A stretch of 64,000 nt of DNA from Mercurialis annua (GCF_937616625.2 NC_065576.1:8000501-8064500); one strand, 5' to 3'; shown: positions 1-14,904, counted from the stretch's first letter. Program-made: numbers and translations. Notes: generated by a model not told the origin, from the sequence alone.

Positions 1-415
1 TTTGGTTAGGCTTTTTCTAGGTTATTTTACAAGATATGACTTTAGAGAAAAAAATACAATATTGAGGATAAGCTATATTAACTAAAAAAAACATTGAAAT
101 AGAAAATATAAGACAGTTATTTTTTTACAAAAATGGATTACAGATAATATTTTGAAAGCGAAACGTACAACTATAAGTTTCTGTTTTCTATCAGTATATT
201 TGTGCTGTAAAGTTATTATTGAACCTGCAGATTTGCAATGAATGAATATCTGCGAACCAACATAAAATAAAAAGCCGCCCGTAAATTTTCATGTTTTTTT
301 ATCTCTGGATCATATCATCTCTCAGCTGCTGCACTATACTATATGATGCAAAAAGAAGCAAGTAGATATCAAGCCGATCAATACCAGTCTGTCGACAATT
401 TGGCTAACCGGTGAA

Positions 416-3481
<3,066 letters not shown>

Positions 3482-4003
3482 GAAAAATGCAGGCACCACA
3501 AAGCATCAAATAAGGCAAAATAAAGAACCCATCTGCAAAAAAAGTAGCATCACTTGAGGAATATGAGTAAATGCTTTACTTATCAGATAATTAATAGTAA
3601 TACAAAGCAAGTGAAAACAAAAAGATTACCTCAAAATAATGAGCAGAAGAAAGGAACAAAGTGCCTAGACTGCAAAGGAATAAAAAGATTTGTTTGAGAA
3701 ATGTTTGAAAAATGAAAAAAAGGGGATGATTTTGATGATGGTGAACAAAAAGAGTGAGGTGGTAGTGAAAAACCACCTTATCTGTGTTGCTTATTGACAT
3801 GATTTCTTGTTTTTTAGTGGAGATATGCTAAGACTGCAGAATAGAGGCTGAAGCTGGCCATAAATTTTTAAGTAGATTATGTCCGCCGAATAAATGTTAT
3901 AACACATCATTAAACAAAGAACAAACACATCATATCTTTGTCAAAAAAAAATTTCTAAAAATCAAAGAATTCATAAAGTGGTCACAATTAAAATGAAATT
4001 ATT
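3482..4003 (-). promoter_or_regulatory. 5' leader and promoter region of the GH5 gene
   Basis: About 520 bp separate the GH5 start codon from the next transposon. The minus strand is pyrimidine-rich around 3620-3780, typical of a plant 5' leader. The long minus-strand ORF at 3591-3800 is low-complexity and is better read as leader. No clear TATA box could be assigned. The region ends at the 9-bp target duplication (3995-4003) of the element at 4004. Confidence 0.4.
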
Positions 4004-4920
4004 GAACAAAGGATCACTTTCACTCCTGAACTTGCGTCAAAGTATCAAAAAAATCCAAAACTGGAAAACCGGATCACTTATACCCTGAACTTGTGTAAAC
4101 CGGCTCAAAAAGCCCCTTATGCTGATATGGCACCTTAATTGGAGAGTGGGCTTTTAATTAATATTTTTTATCCTAATTAATCTCAATTAAATCCTAATTA
4201 ATTGCAATTAAAACCTAATAAATCACAATTAATCCCTAATTAATTTAGAGATCATGCTTTTTGTCAATTTTTTTTATTTTTTTTTTCGTTCCGGCGAGGA
4301 GGAGGAGGAGCCTCCTCGCCGGAGCTGTTCTTGACAGATCCTCAGGCGAGGATCTGTCACAGATCCTCGCGCGGATATGTTCTTGACAGATCCTCGCGCG
4401 GATCTGTCAAGAACAAATCCTCGCCTGAGGATCTGTGACCCGCGGGTCTGGAAGAACAGACCCGCGGGTCTGCATTTTAAAAAAAAAATTAATTTTTTTA
4501 TGTATATTTAAAAATTAGGGTTAATTTGTTAATATTTTAATTTTGGGGGTTAATTAGTTAATTCAGATTTTAAAATTTGGGGATTAATTTGTTATATATT
4601 AAAAATTAGAGGGTTAATTTGTTGTTTTAGATTTTAGAATAATATGTATTAAATTGTACTTTTTTAATTATTAGGTCTTAATTTGTAATCTTTGAAAAAA
4701 AATTAGAACCATTTTAAACTTTTTTTCTATCAAAAACCACCCTGGGCAACAAAACCACTATGAAAAACCGGAGAGTGTGATAGACTCTCTTAGGTGAGAG
4801 TGGGGAGGGGGGTTTTTGATCCGTTTTATACAAGTTCAAGGTATAAGTGATCCCTTTTTTCAGCTTTGGACTTTTTTGATATTTTGACGTAAGTTTGGGG
4901 GTGAAAGTGATCCTTTGCTC
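4004..4920. mobile_element. Mutator-like non-autonomous TIR element, family M1 copy a
   Basis: The ends are inverted repeats: GAACAAAGGATCACTTTC on the left and, reversed, GAGCAAAGGATCACTTTC on the right, with similarity continuing inward for about 100 bp. A perfect 9-bp direct repeat GAAATTATT flanks it (3995-4003 and 4921-4929). Length 917 bp, no transposase ORF. The centre (4291-4470) is GC-rich and consists of nested hairpins, including a palindrome at 4291-4322 (CCGGCGAGGAGG arms) and CCGCGGGTCTG repeats. The 9-bp duplication points to the Mutator superfamily by elimination (hAT gives 8, Harbinger 3, mariner 2). Sister copies are at 45224 and 62136. Confidence 0.85.
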
Positions 4921-4929
4921 GAAATTATT

Positions 4930-6054
4930 TGTAAAATATCGCATTTTAAAATTTTTTCACAACAAATTTGTCTATTTTTTATAATTTACCACTCCACACT
5001 AATAATAAATATATTTATAAAATTTCAATTTATTTATTTAAGGTCATCAAACTTCAGTTTTTGTCTCAAAGATTTTGTAAGTTTTAATTTGCTTATATGA
5101 CCATCTAATTCAAAAATATTTGTCACATTGGCAAATGATATCAATATATTTTATTAAAAAATAAAATTAGTTTACCTGACGTATCACTCGATTGTTGATG
5201 CGATAAATATTCAAATTCGAAGGGCCACATCATTAAAATTAGATGAGAAATACCGATTTGAAATAAAAATTGAAGTTCGATGGCCTTTAAGAAATAAATT
5301 AAAATTTGATATATTTTAAAAATAATTTAAAAGTTCAGTGACCCCAACACATTTGACCCATATTCTCGCATAAATGGTCAATTAATTGCTACACTAACGC
5401 ATGCATAAAATTGTTTTTAATCCATTTCATTCATCATGTAGAGTTTAAGTTTTAATTGTGGTGTTTGATGAATTAAAAATTAAATATTGAAAATTAAAGT
5501 TGTTAGTAGAACATAATAAATAATAACTTGTGGGAGGAATCAAACCCACACAACCTAGCAGTTTGCTGCGATTGTACCATTTGAATTATAACTCATTGGT
5601 AGCATATTTTAATGTTGAATTTAATATTCTGTCCAACAACTTTAATCACTAAAATATTAATTTTTTTGTTATCCATATTTTAATATTAAATTTTTGAATT
5701 TCTACTCATTGAAGTATGTATAATTCAAATTATTAACTGATAATTATAATCATATATATAGTAAAATATTATGTCTATCAATACATATAGGGATAAAATA
5801 GTCAATACTGTTAGTCAAGGGTGTAAAAGCAAAAATAAAAAAGAAGTTTTGAACTTTTATTCATACTTTATTAAGAAATTAAAGAAGTATTCAGTTAGCT
5901 TATGGGAGAGCCTAACCAAGTTGGAAGTTAGTTGTAACGCATCTCATTGACCAAGCAAGCAAGAAAAGCATATCCTTAATCAAAAGCAACAAAACTTCCA
6001 TCCCTACATAGTCAATTTTTTTTATAATTAGTTTATTAAACGTAATTAACTTAC

Positions 6055-6056
<2 letters not shown>
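4930..6056. other. AT-rich intergenic DNA
   Basis: No coding potential. A loose inverted pair, each arm containing ATTAAAGTTGTT, lies around 5490-5510 and 5610-5640 and brackets the SINE-like segment at 5524-5602; it may be the remains of a small TIR element, but no target duplication was found. Confidence 0.4.
5524..5602 (-). mobile_element. SINE-like tRNA-derived segment, family S copy 1
   Basis: On the minus strand it reads like a tRNA 5' half: AATTCAAATGGTACAATCG (box A-like), then GTGGGTTTGATTCCTCCCAC (box B-like). The same layout recurs at 14335-14415, 35050-35132 and 43832-43910. It does not fold as a complete tRNA. No clear target duplication was identified, so this may be only the head of a SINE. 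Confidence 0.55.

Positions 6057-6086
<30 letters not shown>
6057..6086. repeat. (TA)n microsatellite
   Basis: An uninterrupted run of about 14 TA units lies about 30 bp left of the first Helitron. Confidence 0.9.
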
Positions 6087-6090
<4 letters not shown>

Positions 6091-6115
6091 AACTAAATAT
6101 CTATATGTATATCTA

Positions 6116-6871
6116 TCTATACTATATATAAAAGCACGGATGGAGGGGGGGACAGGCACATTTACATTAATGTCCTTTTCACTTTATAAAATTTAATTAT
6201 TAATTAAAATCTATTAAGATAATCATTAAAATTAGAATACTAACTAAAATAAACTATCATATTAAGATAAGTTAGAATACTAACTAAAATAAACTACTAT
6301 ATTAAGACAAGTTAGAATACTAACTAAATTAAACTATTAGAGTTTTAACTAAAATAAACTACTATAAATTACTATATTAAAATAAGTTAGAGTACTAATT
6401 GTACCTTATTGAAGTTAAGATTACTATGAGAATTAAAATTACGAGTTAATATTCTTTTCACTTTATAAAATTTAATTATTAATTAAAAACTGTTAAGATA
6501 ATTTTAAAGTTAGAGTACCAACTAAAATAAACTACTATGTTAAGATAATTATTAAAGTTAAAGTACTAACTTAAAAAAAACTATTTAAATATTTAGTAAT
6601 TTTAACTTTAATTTTTTTAATCATATAGAATTTTAAATAAGGTAAACTATTTCCAATAAATTACTATTTTAATTATTATTTACTATTTTCTATTTAAATT
6701 TTCTATAATTATAAAATTTGAGTATCAATTAAAAATATTAACCTATTAAAAATAGTCATTTAAAATATTAAATAAAACAACTATTCCAGATTAATTATAC
6801 TTTAAATATTTTTTGATAATTTGACGAGTCACACTACGAGCCACGTGTGTAACACGTAAACTAAAAACTAG
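6116..6871 (+). mobile_element. Non-autonomous Helitron, copy 1
   Basis: It starts with TCTATACTATATATAAAAGC after an A and ends with CTAG before a T, the A^T insertion context expected of Helitrons. Just before the end there is a short hairpin (CACGTGTGTAACACGT) followed by AACTAG. No TIR, no target duplication and no Rep/helicase ORF. A G run (7 G) follows GCACGGATGGA near the 5' end. Copies 2 (6872) and 3 (58816) share both ends. Confidence 0.85.
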
Positions 6872-8010
6872 TTATATATAAAAGCACGGATGGGGGGACA
6901 GGCAAATTTACTAAATAGCCCTTTATAGATTATTGTTAATTGAAGGTTTTTTGGTCTTTATCTAATTAATTACAGATTTAAAAAATATAAGGTACAATTA
7001 GAGTTTAATTGGGATAAAATTCCTTAATTATTGCTAAGAGTCTTTAATGCATACTACAACTACTACTAATATGTGAGACGACCTACGAAATAGTGTTCCT
7101 CCAAACAAGGATTATTAAAATTAAGTACCAGAAATTCGTAACTTAATTTTTCTCCCATTTTTTTTATTACCATCACATGAACAAAGCAAATGCATTATTT
7201 GGGCAAAAGGTAACGGCAGTAATGGCAAGGTTAAGAAACAACGGGGTTGGATCATATGTCCCCACATTAAAGTCCAATTATTATTGACGTTCTTTTTAGA
7301 CGATATTTATATGTATGTATTCAAATGCATTAAGATTTTCTTTTTAACATACTTTTAAATTCAATAATAATATGCGTCACTATACTATATATGAAAAAGA
7401 TGTTTCTCCAAATAAGTAAAAATTGTTGAAGACTAATTTAAATTAGGGTGTAGTACGGATAAACAAATTTGTTAAAAAAGAAATTGAGCCTTAAAATTGG
7501 TTGGTATATACTAAAAATTGTAAATCATAGACTACAATTAGGGTTTGATTTTCTCAAAAAAAATTAGAGTTTGATAAATTATTTTGACTCTCTTTGGTTA
7601 GCTATTAAAAGATATTATTCTGATAAATCAAATAAATCCAAATTATTATAATTATACAAATATTTTATTAAGCTATACGTTATATTTCACATCATTTGAA
7701 ATATTAAATTTAATATAAACAGGTTGAATTGATATTAATTTAATTATTTAATAAAGTAGTAATTATATTGAGATAATAATTTATTTTTAACACTATTTGA
7801 TTATAAAATTAAGATTTCATTTAATAATAAAATAAATAAAATTAATTATAATCTTAATGCAACCAATAAAATAATTTATATTTTAAAAAACTCTAATCAA
7901 TTTAATATTAATTATACATAAACAAATAAATATTATTAACGTCAATTAATTAATATGAAATTGACAAGTCACATTACGAGCCATGTGCGTAGCACGTAAT
8001 GCGAAACTAG
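6872..8010 (+). mobile_element. Non-autonomous Helitron, copy 2, directly abutting copy 1
   Basis: It begins at the exact 3' terminus of copy 1 with TATATATAAAAGCACGG, lacking the first few bases of the canonical start. It ends at CTAG (8007-8010) followed by T, preceded by the hairpin TGTGCGTAGCACG. It keeps the G run (6 G) and the ACAGGCAAATTTAC motif near the 5' end. No ORF. The head-to-tail join suggests insertion of one at the end of the other or a concatemer product of rolling-circle transposition. Confidence 0.8.
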
Positions 8011-8527
8011 TATAACAAAAAATGTCCATTGATAATAGTTTGACATGCTACAGTAAACGGTGAAATCGATTTTGTTTTTCATCCCGAGCTAATTGACATG
8101 TGATAATTTAGTTGGTTTGAGACCTTCCGATGGCCCGAGCTTTAACTTTCCTCCAAGTTTAGCTTCACTACAAATTCTATAACGTCCTTTTAAACTTTTT
8201 TTGACGGAGGCGATGCCTAAAGGAATCATCTTATTTTCATTAAAGTATAACAAAAAATATATTTAAAGGTCATATACATTTTCATTTATTTGTTTAGCAT
8301 AGCATATAGTAGAAGATATATTATTTCTTGCAAGACTCTCTCAAGATAAGATAACATTAACCTATATGACTATATACTCCTCTCACCAACCCTATCTTTC
8401 CTTCATTTTTCTTTCAAAGCTTCAAATTTATTACCTATTCATAAAAAATTTAATACCCAATAAAGAAATTAATCTAGACTATAGCGAAAGATTTCAAGAA
8501 GAAAGCTAGAAATCAAACAACAAGAAG
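8011..8527 (+). promoter_or_regulatory. Promoter and 5' leader of the 208-residue gene
   Basis: AT-rich upstream sequence leading into a pyrimidine-rich stretch (about 8378-8425) and an A-rich leader before the ATG at 8528. The Helitron at 6872-8010 ends 517 bp upstream of the start codon, so part of the regulatory region may be recent sequence. No specific element is assigned. Confidence 0.35.
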
Positions 8528-9154
8528 ATGTCAAGTTCAGGAGCTAAATATTTAGAAGATGAAGTTTTAATGGGTGCTTTGCTTTATAGAAAATCAAGCA
8601 TGGATCTATTGCAGAATTGTGATCTTCCACCGCCGTTGAAGGTGTTTTCCGGGCCGGATAAGACGGTCATATCATCGATGAATAGGGTTTTTAGCACGAT
8701 GGGATCAAAAGAAGATGAAAACATTAATGATTTTGATGCATATGGAAGTTATGGTGAGGTTTTGAAGGCACTGAGATTATCACAAACAAGAGCGAGAGAA
8801 GCCGAGAAGAAAGCTGTAAGTTTAGCTGAGGAGAAGGGTTGTCTTTCCAATGCTTTGTTGAGAGAGTCGATGAACGTATTTGCTTATCGTCAATGGGTTA
8901 GGTTACTTGATGTTCAAGTTATGAAGCTGCAATCAGAATTGAAATATCGAGAAAAGAAACGGTGCTGTTGTAACCGTGCTAGACCAAGAGAAGATGTTAA
9001 AGAATCATCGAAAGAGGCTGATAATGGTGGCGGTGGCAGCGGTGGTGTGTCTTGGATTTTGGCCTTGGTATTCTGTTTGGGGATTGCAGGTGTGGGATTT
9101 GCTTTTGGCTGTAAATGTCTCGAGTTAGATACATTGGTCTCGAAAACATTTTGA
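8528..9154 (+). CDS. Plant-specific coiled-coil protein with one C-terminal membrane segment, function unknown
   Basis: Single-exon ORF of 208 residues. The N-terminus carries LMGALLYRK and DLPPPLKVF motifs. Residues about 75-150 are charged and likely helical (SQTRAREAEKKAVSLAEEKG, then FAYRQWVRLLDVQVMKLQSE), consistent with a coiled coil. A basic Cys-rich patch (KKRCCCNRARPR) and a Gly-rich linker follow, then a hydrophobic stretch (WILALVFCLGIAGVGFAFG, about residues 174-193) near the C-terminus. This looks like a tail-anchored topology with the coiled coil in the cytosol (inference). I recall similar uncharacterised proteins in other eudicots but cannot name a function. The ATG follows a purine-rich leader (CAACAAGAAG). 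The antisense ORF at 8997-9188 is a shadow. Confidence 0.8.
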   Translation: MSSSGAKYLEDEVLMGALLYRKSSMDLLQNCDLPPPLKVFSGPDKTVISSMNRVFSTMGSKEDENINDFDAYGSYGEVLKALRLSQTRAREAEKKAVSLAEEKGCLSNALLRESMNVFAYRQWVRLLDVQVMKLQSELKYREKKRCCCNRARPREDVKESSKEADNGGGGSGGVSWILALVFCLGIAGVGFAFGCKCLELDTLVSKTF

Positions 9155-9755
9155 TAGGAGAGTTCTTTTTCAATGCGGAGATTTTCATCGTTGAGCTTCT
9201 ACATGATCACATTATGAGAGTTTATCAGGTTTATAAAAAATGTAAAAATAAATAAATTAGGAACGTTGCTACATAGTGTATAGAAAATCTTAAAGAAGTT
9301 TATGCAGTAAATTAGAATATCTTATTAGGATTCAGTCTTTTATCGCTCTGAATCGTAGCCGACCCCAATTAACTTGGGATTAGAGCTATTTGATGTTGAT
9401 GTTGATGTTGATGTTGAGTATATGATACAATGGTAGTGATCTGACCATAATGAATATTATTATGAATGCTATTATATTACAACGGTACTCCTAATCCAAC
9501 AATAAGGTCTCATTCAGAAAACTCTGGTGCTCAGCTCCACTCTATAGTTTGTAATAAAGTTCATAAATATAATCAAGATTTCACCAACTTCCACAGAAAA
9601 TGGACAAAAAGATCAACTATTTTAGCCTCTCCTTTCTAAAGAGAGAAATTTTACTTTATTTTTCCTAATAGTGAAGACATCACAGAAAAGAATGCTAAAA
9701 TTTCTATGCCCTAGTTGAAGTTTAAGCCAGGTAGATGGTACCATTTTGCCAGTGG
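9155..9755. other. Intergenic region between convergent genes
   Basis: It holds the 3' untranslated regions of the 208-residue gene (plus) and RIBA (minus). The only recognisable item is the SINE 3' tail at 9350-9417. Confidence 0.5.
9350..9417 (+). mobile_element. SINE 3'-tail fragment ending in a GATGTT microsatellite
   Basis: AGCCGACCCCAATTAACTTG with a following GGGATTAGAGC resembles the conserved 3' end of widespread plant SINEs (Au/TS-type, from memory). It is followed by about four TTGATG units. No tRNA-like head is visible upstream, so it is a 5'-truncated or decayed copy. Confidence 0.55.
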
Positions 9756-12700
9756 TTATGCTGTAGGTGAACCATCAGATGGACTGTCAATGGTCGAATT
9801 CTTATCAGTGATACCGTTTACGTAGCCATCAAAATCTGAATCGTAAACGTGTCCCATCTTTTCACGTTTGGTCTCCAAATATCTCATGTTTTCTGTAGTT
9901 ATGGGTGTCAACAATGGGACTCTGCCTGCGATGGCCAGACCATAACCTTTGAGCCCGACATATTTTGCAGGATTATTCGTCATCAACCTCATTGTATGGA
10001 CACCCACATCTCTTAGTATCTGCAGATAAGTAGATCATGCATTTAGCTGCCTCATTTTTTTCCATAAACAGGATAAAACCCGAAGGTAGACAAAACAATC
10101 TTGTATAAGAACATCAAAATAGCCATGGAATACATTGTTATTGAAACAGGGCAATTAATTTTAAGCAGATATGCAAGCAATCATTTTCAATGGTAATAGA
10201 CAAAGAACCTATTGTTAGCTGACTGGAATTAATTTATTGCCTTCTAACAGTTCAACTAGTTTTGTAACTGATTCAAAGTAACTTGATCAAACCATCAATG
10301 ATAAATAACTTAATCTAGCGCATAGAGACATATGTGCGAATTATGAGATATTATAGATTATAAGAGAAATGTACAGTTTCTACCTGCGCACCAATGCCAT
10401 ATTCACGAGAATCTACTGGTAAACCCAGCTCTTCATTGGCTTCGACTGTGTCCCGTCCATCATCCTGTAGAGTGTAAGCACGAAGCTTATGGCCTAAACC
10501 GATTCCTCTGCCTTCATGTCCTCTGAGGTACACCAATACACCCCTGCCAGCTTCCTCAATTTGCTTCATTGCAAGAGCTAGCTGACTTCCGCAATCACAT
10601 CTAGCTGATCCAAATATGTCGCCGGTGAGGCATTCAGAATGTACCCTCACAAGAATATCTTCACCATCTCCAATTTCACCCTGCACAATATAGACTATTA
10701 TTATTGTCTACAGGACTAGAAGTTGACTTCCTTTGACAAAAAGAAAGGAAAACAATGGCTAATTCTTTGTCCAGCAGAAGGTACTTTTCTTTCAAAAGAT
10801 ACAGGACAATGAAATTACAAAGGACAGCCATATTGCATGAAAAAAAATGATCATTTGCATTGGCCTATGGCTGTCGTAATCTTTTCATCCTCAACAATAG
10901 ATGACGACAATAGATTTCTTAAGCAAAGTAAGAATCTTAATCATGAGGCGGCATAATTCCAGTTTGGCGATAAATTCAGCTGAGAAACAAGTGGCAATCT
11001 CCCAGTTACGTAAGCAAAGATGAGCTTTATCATTTCCCGGAGGATTAACAATTCCTAAGCATATTGCATATAAAGCTACTGAATGGAATGTGCACAATTG
11101 GCGGATAAAAAGATGTGGAAATAATATCAGGAGCAATCATGTATTATGGTATTGGCATTACTTGAGTTAGGAAATTGGTAAAGGAACTCTGAAATCCTAA
11201 TTTCACAGAACAAGAATTCTCAGCCCCATCACAAGGAAGAAGCAAAGACTGAAATGTTCATAAGCAATCGGTAGCAATTGTTTTGAAGCAAACCCATTGG
11301 ACATTTCAATTTCTTAACTATATGACATTGAATAGTTTACTCAACCTCAATTATGTTAAACATTTACTGTAAAAATTTATTTCGAGATATAAAAAAATTA
11401 GCATCATAGTTGGTAGGCAGAAAAAAGAGGATTGGACCCCCCGTTGATAAGTTAGAGGCCCATGCATCCAGTGCTAAACTCACACGTAGACATAGATAAA
11501 ATAGACAATTCATCGACATAGCAGATAACAACAAATAATATTTTACGAGGTCCAGACTCCAAACCTTAAGGAAAAGTTTTGACAAGATTGTATCTTTCTA
11601 TCCATACATCATCTAAAACCCATTATTTCTGTTGAAAAACCTGCGCTTAGGTTTAAAAAAAAACTCAAATACAAAAAGTTTGATCATTATGAAATTCTCA
11701 CACAAATATAAAAAATTGACTTTTAACTTCCTTCTCTTTCTGTAAATAACACAAGTAGTAGGGAGCAATTGGAGCACCAAGGTAACATGTGGATATGGTC
11801 CCCAGCAATCAAGTTACTCTAGCCTGGTCATTTAGCATTAGGAACTAGAAATCAATACATAAAGCAACCTCAAAAACAAGACGCGAGTCATAGTCTTACA
11901 GGAATTGGAACATAACTTTCAAACTTGAGCAAGACACAGAATTGAGTAAAAATTCCTTCAAATTGTAACAAACATAAATGATAGCATAAATATTAAAATT
12001 GGAAAGTAAAAGTTGAATAGTAGGTAATTTTATGCCATTGTTGCATAAGAAATAAATGCGAGAAAAAATACCAAGCAAGAATGTTAGAATTCTAACTAAG
12101 ATAAATAGCTTACTTTAACCATTGCTATATGTTCAATGCCATCCAACAATGACCTGTAACAGTAGGCTTTGAATGGTCCCCACATAGTTGGTATTGGAGC
12201 AGCAGCAGCCAGCTCTACTAATTTATCCCTTTTCCTCCTATATCTGTTGGTAATTTTTTATAGACATCATTCAGACAAGCAAAAGAAAGGCAACAAACAA
12301 TCCCAAGTTTACTAAACAATATCTGATTAAGTGCTTCTACGGCGAGCCATTTCTCTCAAGGTAATAGTTGTAATATGCCACATATTATGATTTATGCTGT
12401 GGTAATATTAGTCTATGATACGATCTATAGAAATTTTAGATGGAAATTGATTCGTTGAGGAAATATATGAAATCAAAATTATGCATTTTCTGTTTATGCA
12501 CAATATGAAATATGTTCTAAATGCCAGTCACCTATTTTTCAGGCAATTGAAGTAAAGTTTGGTAAATTGATATGGTGGTAGAAAATGGCAGCAGAAAATG
12601 GCAGCTAGTTTCAGAACCTTGAATTCAGATATATAGATTACCTGATAAGATCAGCTATCGAAACGATTTTCAAGTTCTCTGCTTGTGAGAATTGGCGAAG

Positions 12701-13676
12701 TCTTGGTAATCTAGCCATAGAGCCATCATCATCAACAATCTCACACAAAACAGCAACAGGCTCTAACCCAGCCAACATTGCAAGATCGACAGAAGCTTCT
12801 GTATGTCCAGCTCTTTTTAAAACCCCCCCTTCCCTGTACTTAAGTGGAAAAATATGACCAGGGCGGTTAAAATCTTGAGGTTTTGACTCTGCAGAGGCAA
12901 GAGCCAATACTGTTGTTGCCCTGTCACGAGCCGAGACGCCTGTCGTCGTGCCGTGTTTTGCATCCTATGCAAACATAGTGAATGGTGTTAGACATGAAAT
13001 TGGAAATAGCAAATGAAAGCAGCAATATCTACGAATAACAAAGAAAATATCACTAGTGAAATAATTCTGTGAGCAACAAAACAATATATTATTGCCTGAA
13101 ATTAATTAATAAACGCACTGTAGATTACACACCAATAAAATAGGAAAACAAAGCTCTTTACGTACTTAAACAGGAGTATGGAAACAAAGAGAAAAGGAAC
13201 AGTTGAGTTCTGTATTTTTCAAGCTAATTCACTTCATTTAGCTGCAATGCATAAATCAAACTTTGAATAAATGTCATCCGAAAAGGTCCCATAATTCCAG
13301 TTTCTTCATATAGATGTTGACGACTATCGTAGGAAAGGAAGACAAAAAGGTAAAAGACAAAGCAATTAAACTTGATCAAAGTGAATTTGTAGCACATACC
13401 ACAGAAACAGTGAATGCAGTGCAAAGCTTTTCCTCATTCTCCTTATGCGTAACCATTAACGGAAGTTCCAACCTCTGCAAATCTTCTCCTTTCATACTCA
13501 CACATACAATACCAGTTCCATGTTTGACAATAAATGCCATTGCTTCAGGTGTTGCCTTTGATGCTGCCATTATCAAGTCTCCCTCGTTTTCTCTGTCTTC
13601 ATCATCGACAACAATGACTAACTGCAACATAAACCAAAATCAATAACGTCACACATTACTCAAACAAGAAGAAAAA

Positions 13677-13709
<33 letters not shown>

Positions 13710-14753
13710 CTAACCTTGCCTTGACGAATATCTTCAATGGCCTCTGGTATGGAAGCAAACCCTTCTATAGGACGGTCAAGGTCATGCTCGTCATCATTAG
13801 GAAAGAAAGCAAACGAAGTGGGGGCCATTTCAGCGGACAGTGTTCCAAAACCAATGGCATCAGATTGTAGCGCAATGCCAGGCGGTTGGTTGAGCTTTTT
13901 GCCAATGAAGTTATCAAGTCCTGGAGCTTCATTGTTATTGTTATAAGGGAGAAGTTCACCTTCTCTAGAATCCAACGAGGCTCTTACTCGATTGAAACCT
14001 TTGAAGTTGAGGCATAATTTTCTATTGGGATAACTAGACACTAGATCAGTTAAACTAGCATTAAAGTTAAGCGGATGCGCGCAATGTAGACCAGTATAGC
14101 CTCTAGAAAAAAAAGAGGAGCAAATTAGTTAGTTATAAATGTAAAGGCAGCATAATGAATGCCAAGAAAAACAAAAAAGAAGTGCAGAATTGCAGTCATA
14201 GAAATGCTATGTCATTGCTTGAATTCCAAATTTTGTATAGCCTCCAATAGCTCAAATGAATTGAATTCTGTTTAGTGTTTACACAATTCACATATTTAAT
14301 AATCCCATAGTTGCTAGAATTCAATTCATTCAACTTATTTTTTTGTTGGAAGCGTTTTTGGAAGGAATTGAACCCACGACTTAGCAAAACGCTTATACCA
14401 TTTGAGCTATTGCTCATTCTAGGCAGCATTCTGCCAAGATCGTAGGTTCAATTTCTCCCGCAAGCACTCCAACAATTACATGAATTCGCAATTCAATGGA
14501 AATGATCATAAGTAAAATGGCAAACTACTACCAAATAAACAACTAGAAGCTGATTGAACACACACAATTGTGTCAATAAACAATTTAATCAATTAAAAAG
14601 ACGCAAAATTGATATCAAAATAACCAAACAACAGCAAATAAGCAATAATGTCAATAAAAAAAGGAATCCAATTCTGAAGAAATTCAGCAATAATAAATTA
14701 TAAGAAACTCACTGTAAGAATGGAGAGGAGGTGTAAAGATTCAAAGAAACCAT
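9756..14753 (-). CDS. RIBA: RIBA: bifunctional 3,4-dihydroxy-2-butanone 4-phosphate synthase / GTP cyclohydrolase II, plastid
   Basis: Seven coding exons on the minus strand: 14753-14713, 14102-13715, 13621-13400, 12964-12642, 12243-12114, 10680-10384 and 10019-9756. All are GT-AG and the phases join to 554 residues, the usual plant RIBA length. It catalyses the first step of both branches of riboflavin synthesis: ribulose-5-P to DHBP, and GTP to the pyrimidine intermediate. Residues 1 to about 110 are Ser/Asn-rich and unconserved, fitting a plastid transit peptide. The DHBPS half has the [10 protein letters not shown] loop (149-158) and RPGHIFPL (His254). The GCHII half has the zinc cysteines in [14 protein letters not shown] (Cys385, 396, 398) and [12 protein letters not shown] (419-430). 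No stop or frameshift is seen; it looks functional. Exon 1 carries only 41 coding bases. Intron 1 holds a SINE pair, intron 2 a CAA repeat, and intron 5 is 1.4 kb without recognisable content. Which paralogue (RIBA1/2/3) is not settled; both active sites look intact, arguing for a RIBA1-like enzyme. Confidence 0.95.
13677..13711. repeat. (CAA)n microsatellite in RIBA intron 2
   Basis: About 11 ACA/CAA units lie directly beside the donor site (GT at 13714-13713 on the minus strand). In transcript sense this is a (TTG)n run starting a few bases inside the intron; length changes could affect splicing (inference). Confidence 0.9.
14335..14478. mobile_element. Head-to-head pair of SINE-like segments in RIBA intron 1 (family S copy 2)
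   Basis: Left arm (minus strand): AGCTCAAATGGTATAAGCG, then GTCGTGGGTTCAATTCC, then CGCTTCCAACAAAAAAA. Right arm (plus strand): CATTCTGCCAAGATCG, TAGGTTCAATTTCTCCCG, AAGCACTCCAACAA. The arms are imperfect inverted copies, so the 144-bp unit can fold back in the intron transcript. Flanks show a loose GAATTCAATTC-like repeat (14310s and 14484) but no exact target duplication. Confidence 0.6.
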
Positions 14754-14904
14754 TCTCAAATCAAATCAATAAACAGATTGGGTAAGCTTTAACCCATGAA
14801 CTGCACTCATGCTATCCACATCTACTAGTTTCTTGCTTACGTGGCCTTTCCTATCCATATTTATGCTCATTTTAACTTCATTTTTTTCTTATTAATTCAA
14901 TTTT
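14754..14904 (-). promoter_or_regulatory. RIBA proximal promoter and leader, confined to about 150 bp
   Basis: Between the RIBA start codon and the next TIR element there are only 151 bp. On the minus strand it contains CATAAATATGG (TATA-like, about 110 bp before the ATG) and GGCCACGTAAGC (ACGT core). Promoter function is inferred from position. Confidence 0.45.

Noticed and set aside
3591..3800. 69-residue minus ORF upstream of the GH5 gene
   Set aside because: Low-complexity Phe/Leu/Ser sequence in the GH5 leader; no homology pattern and no splice link that extends the protein.
10891..12078. Minus ORFs of 60-80 residues between RIBA exons
   Set aside because: They lie in the 1.4-kb intron 5 (10681-12113) and show no conserved motif; the exon phases join without them.
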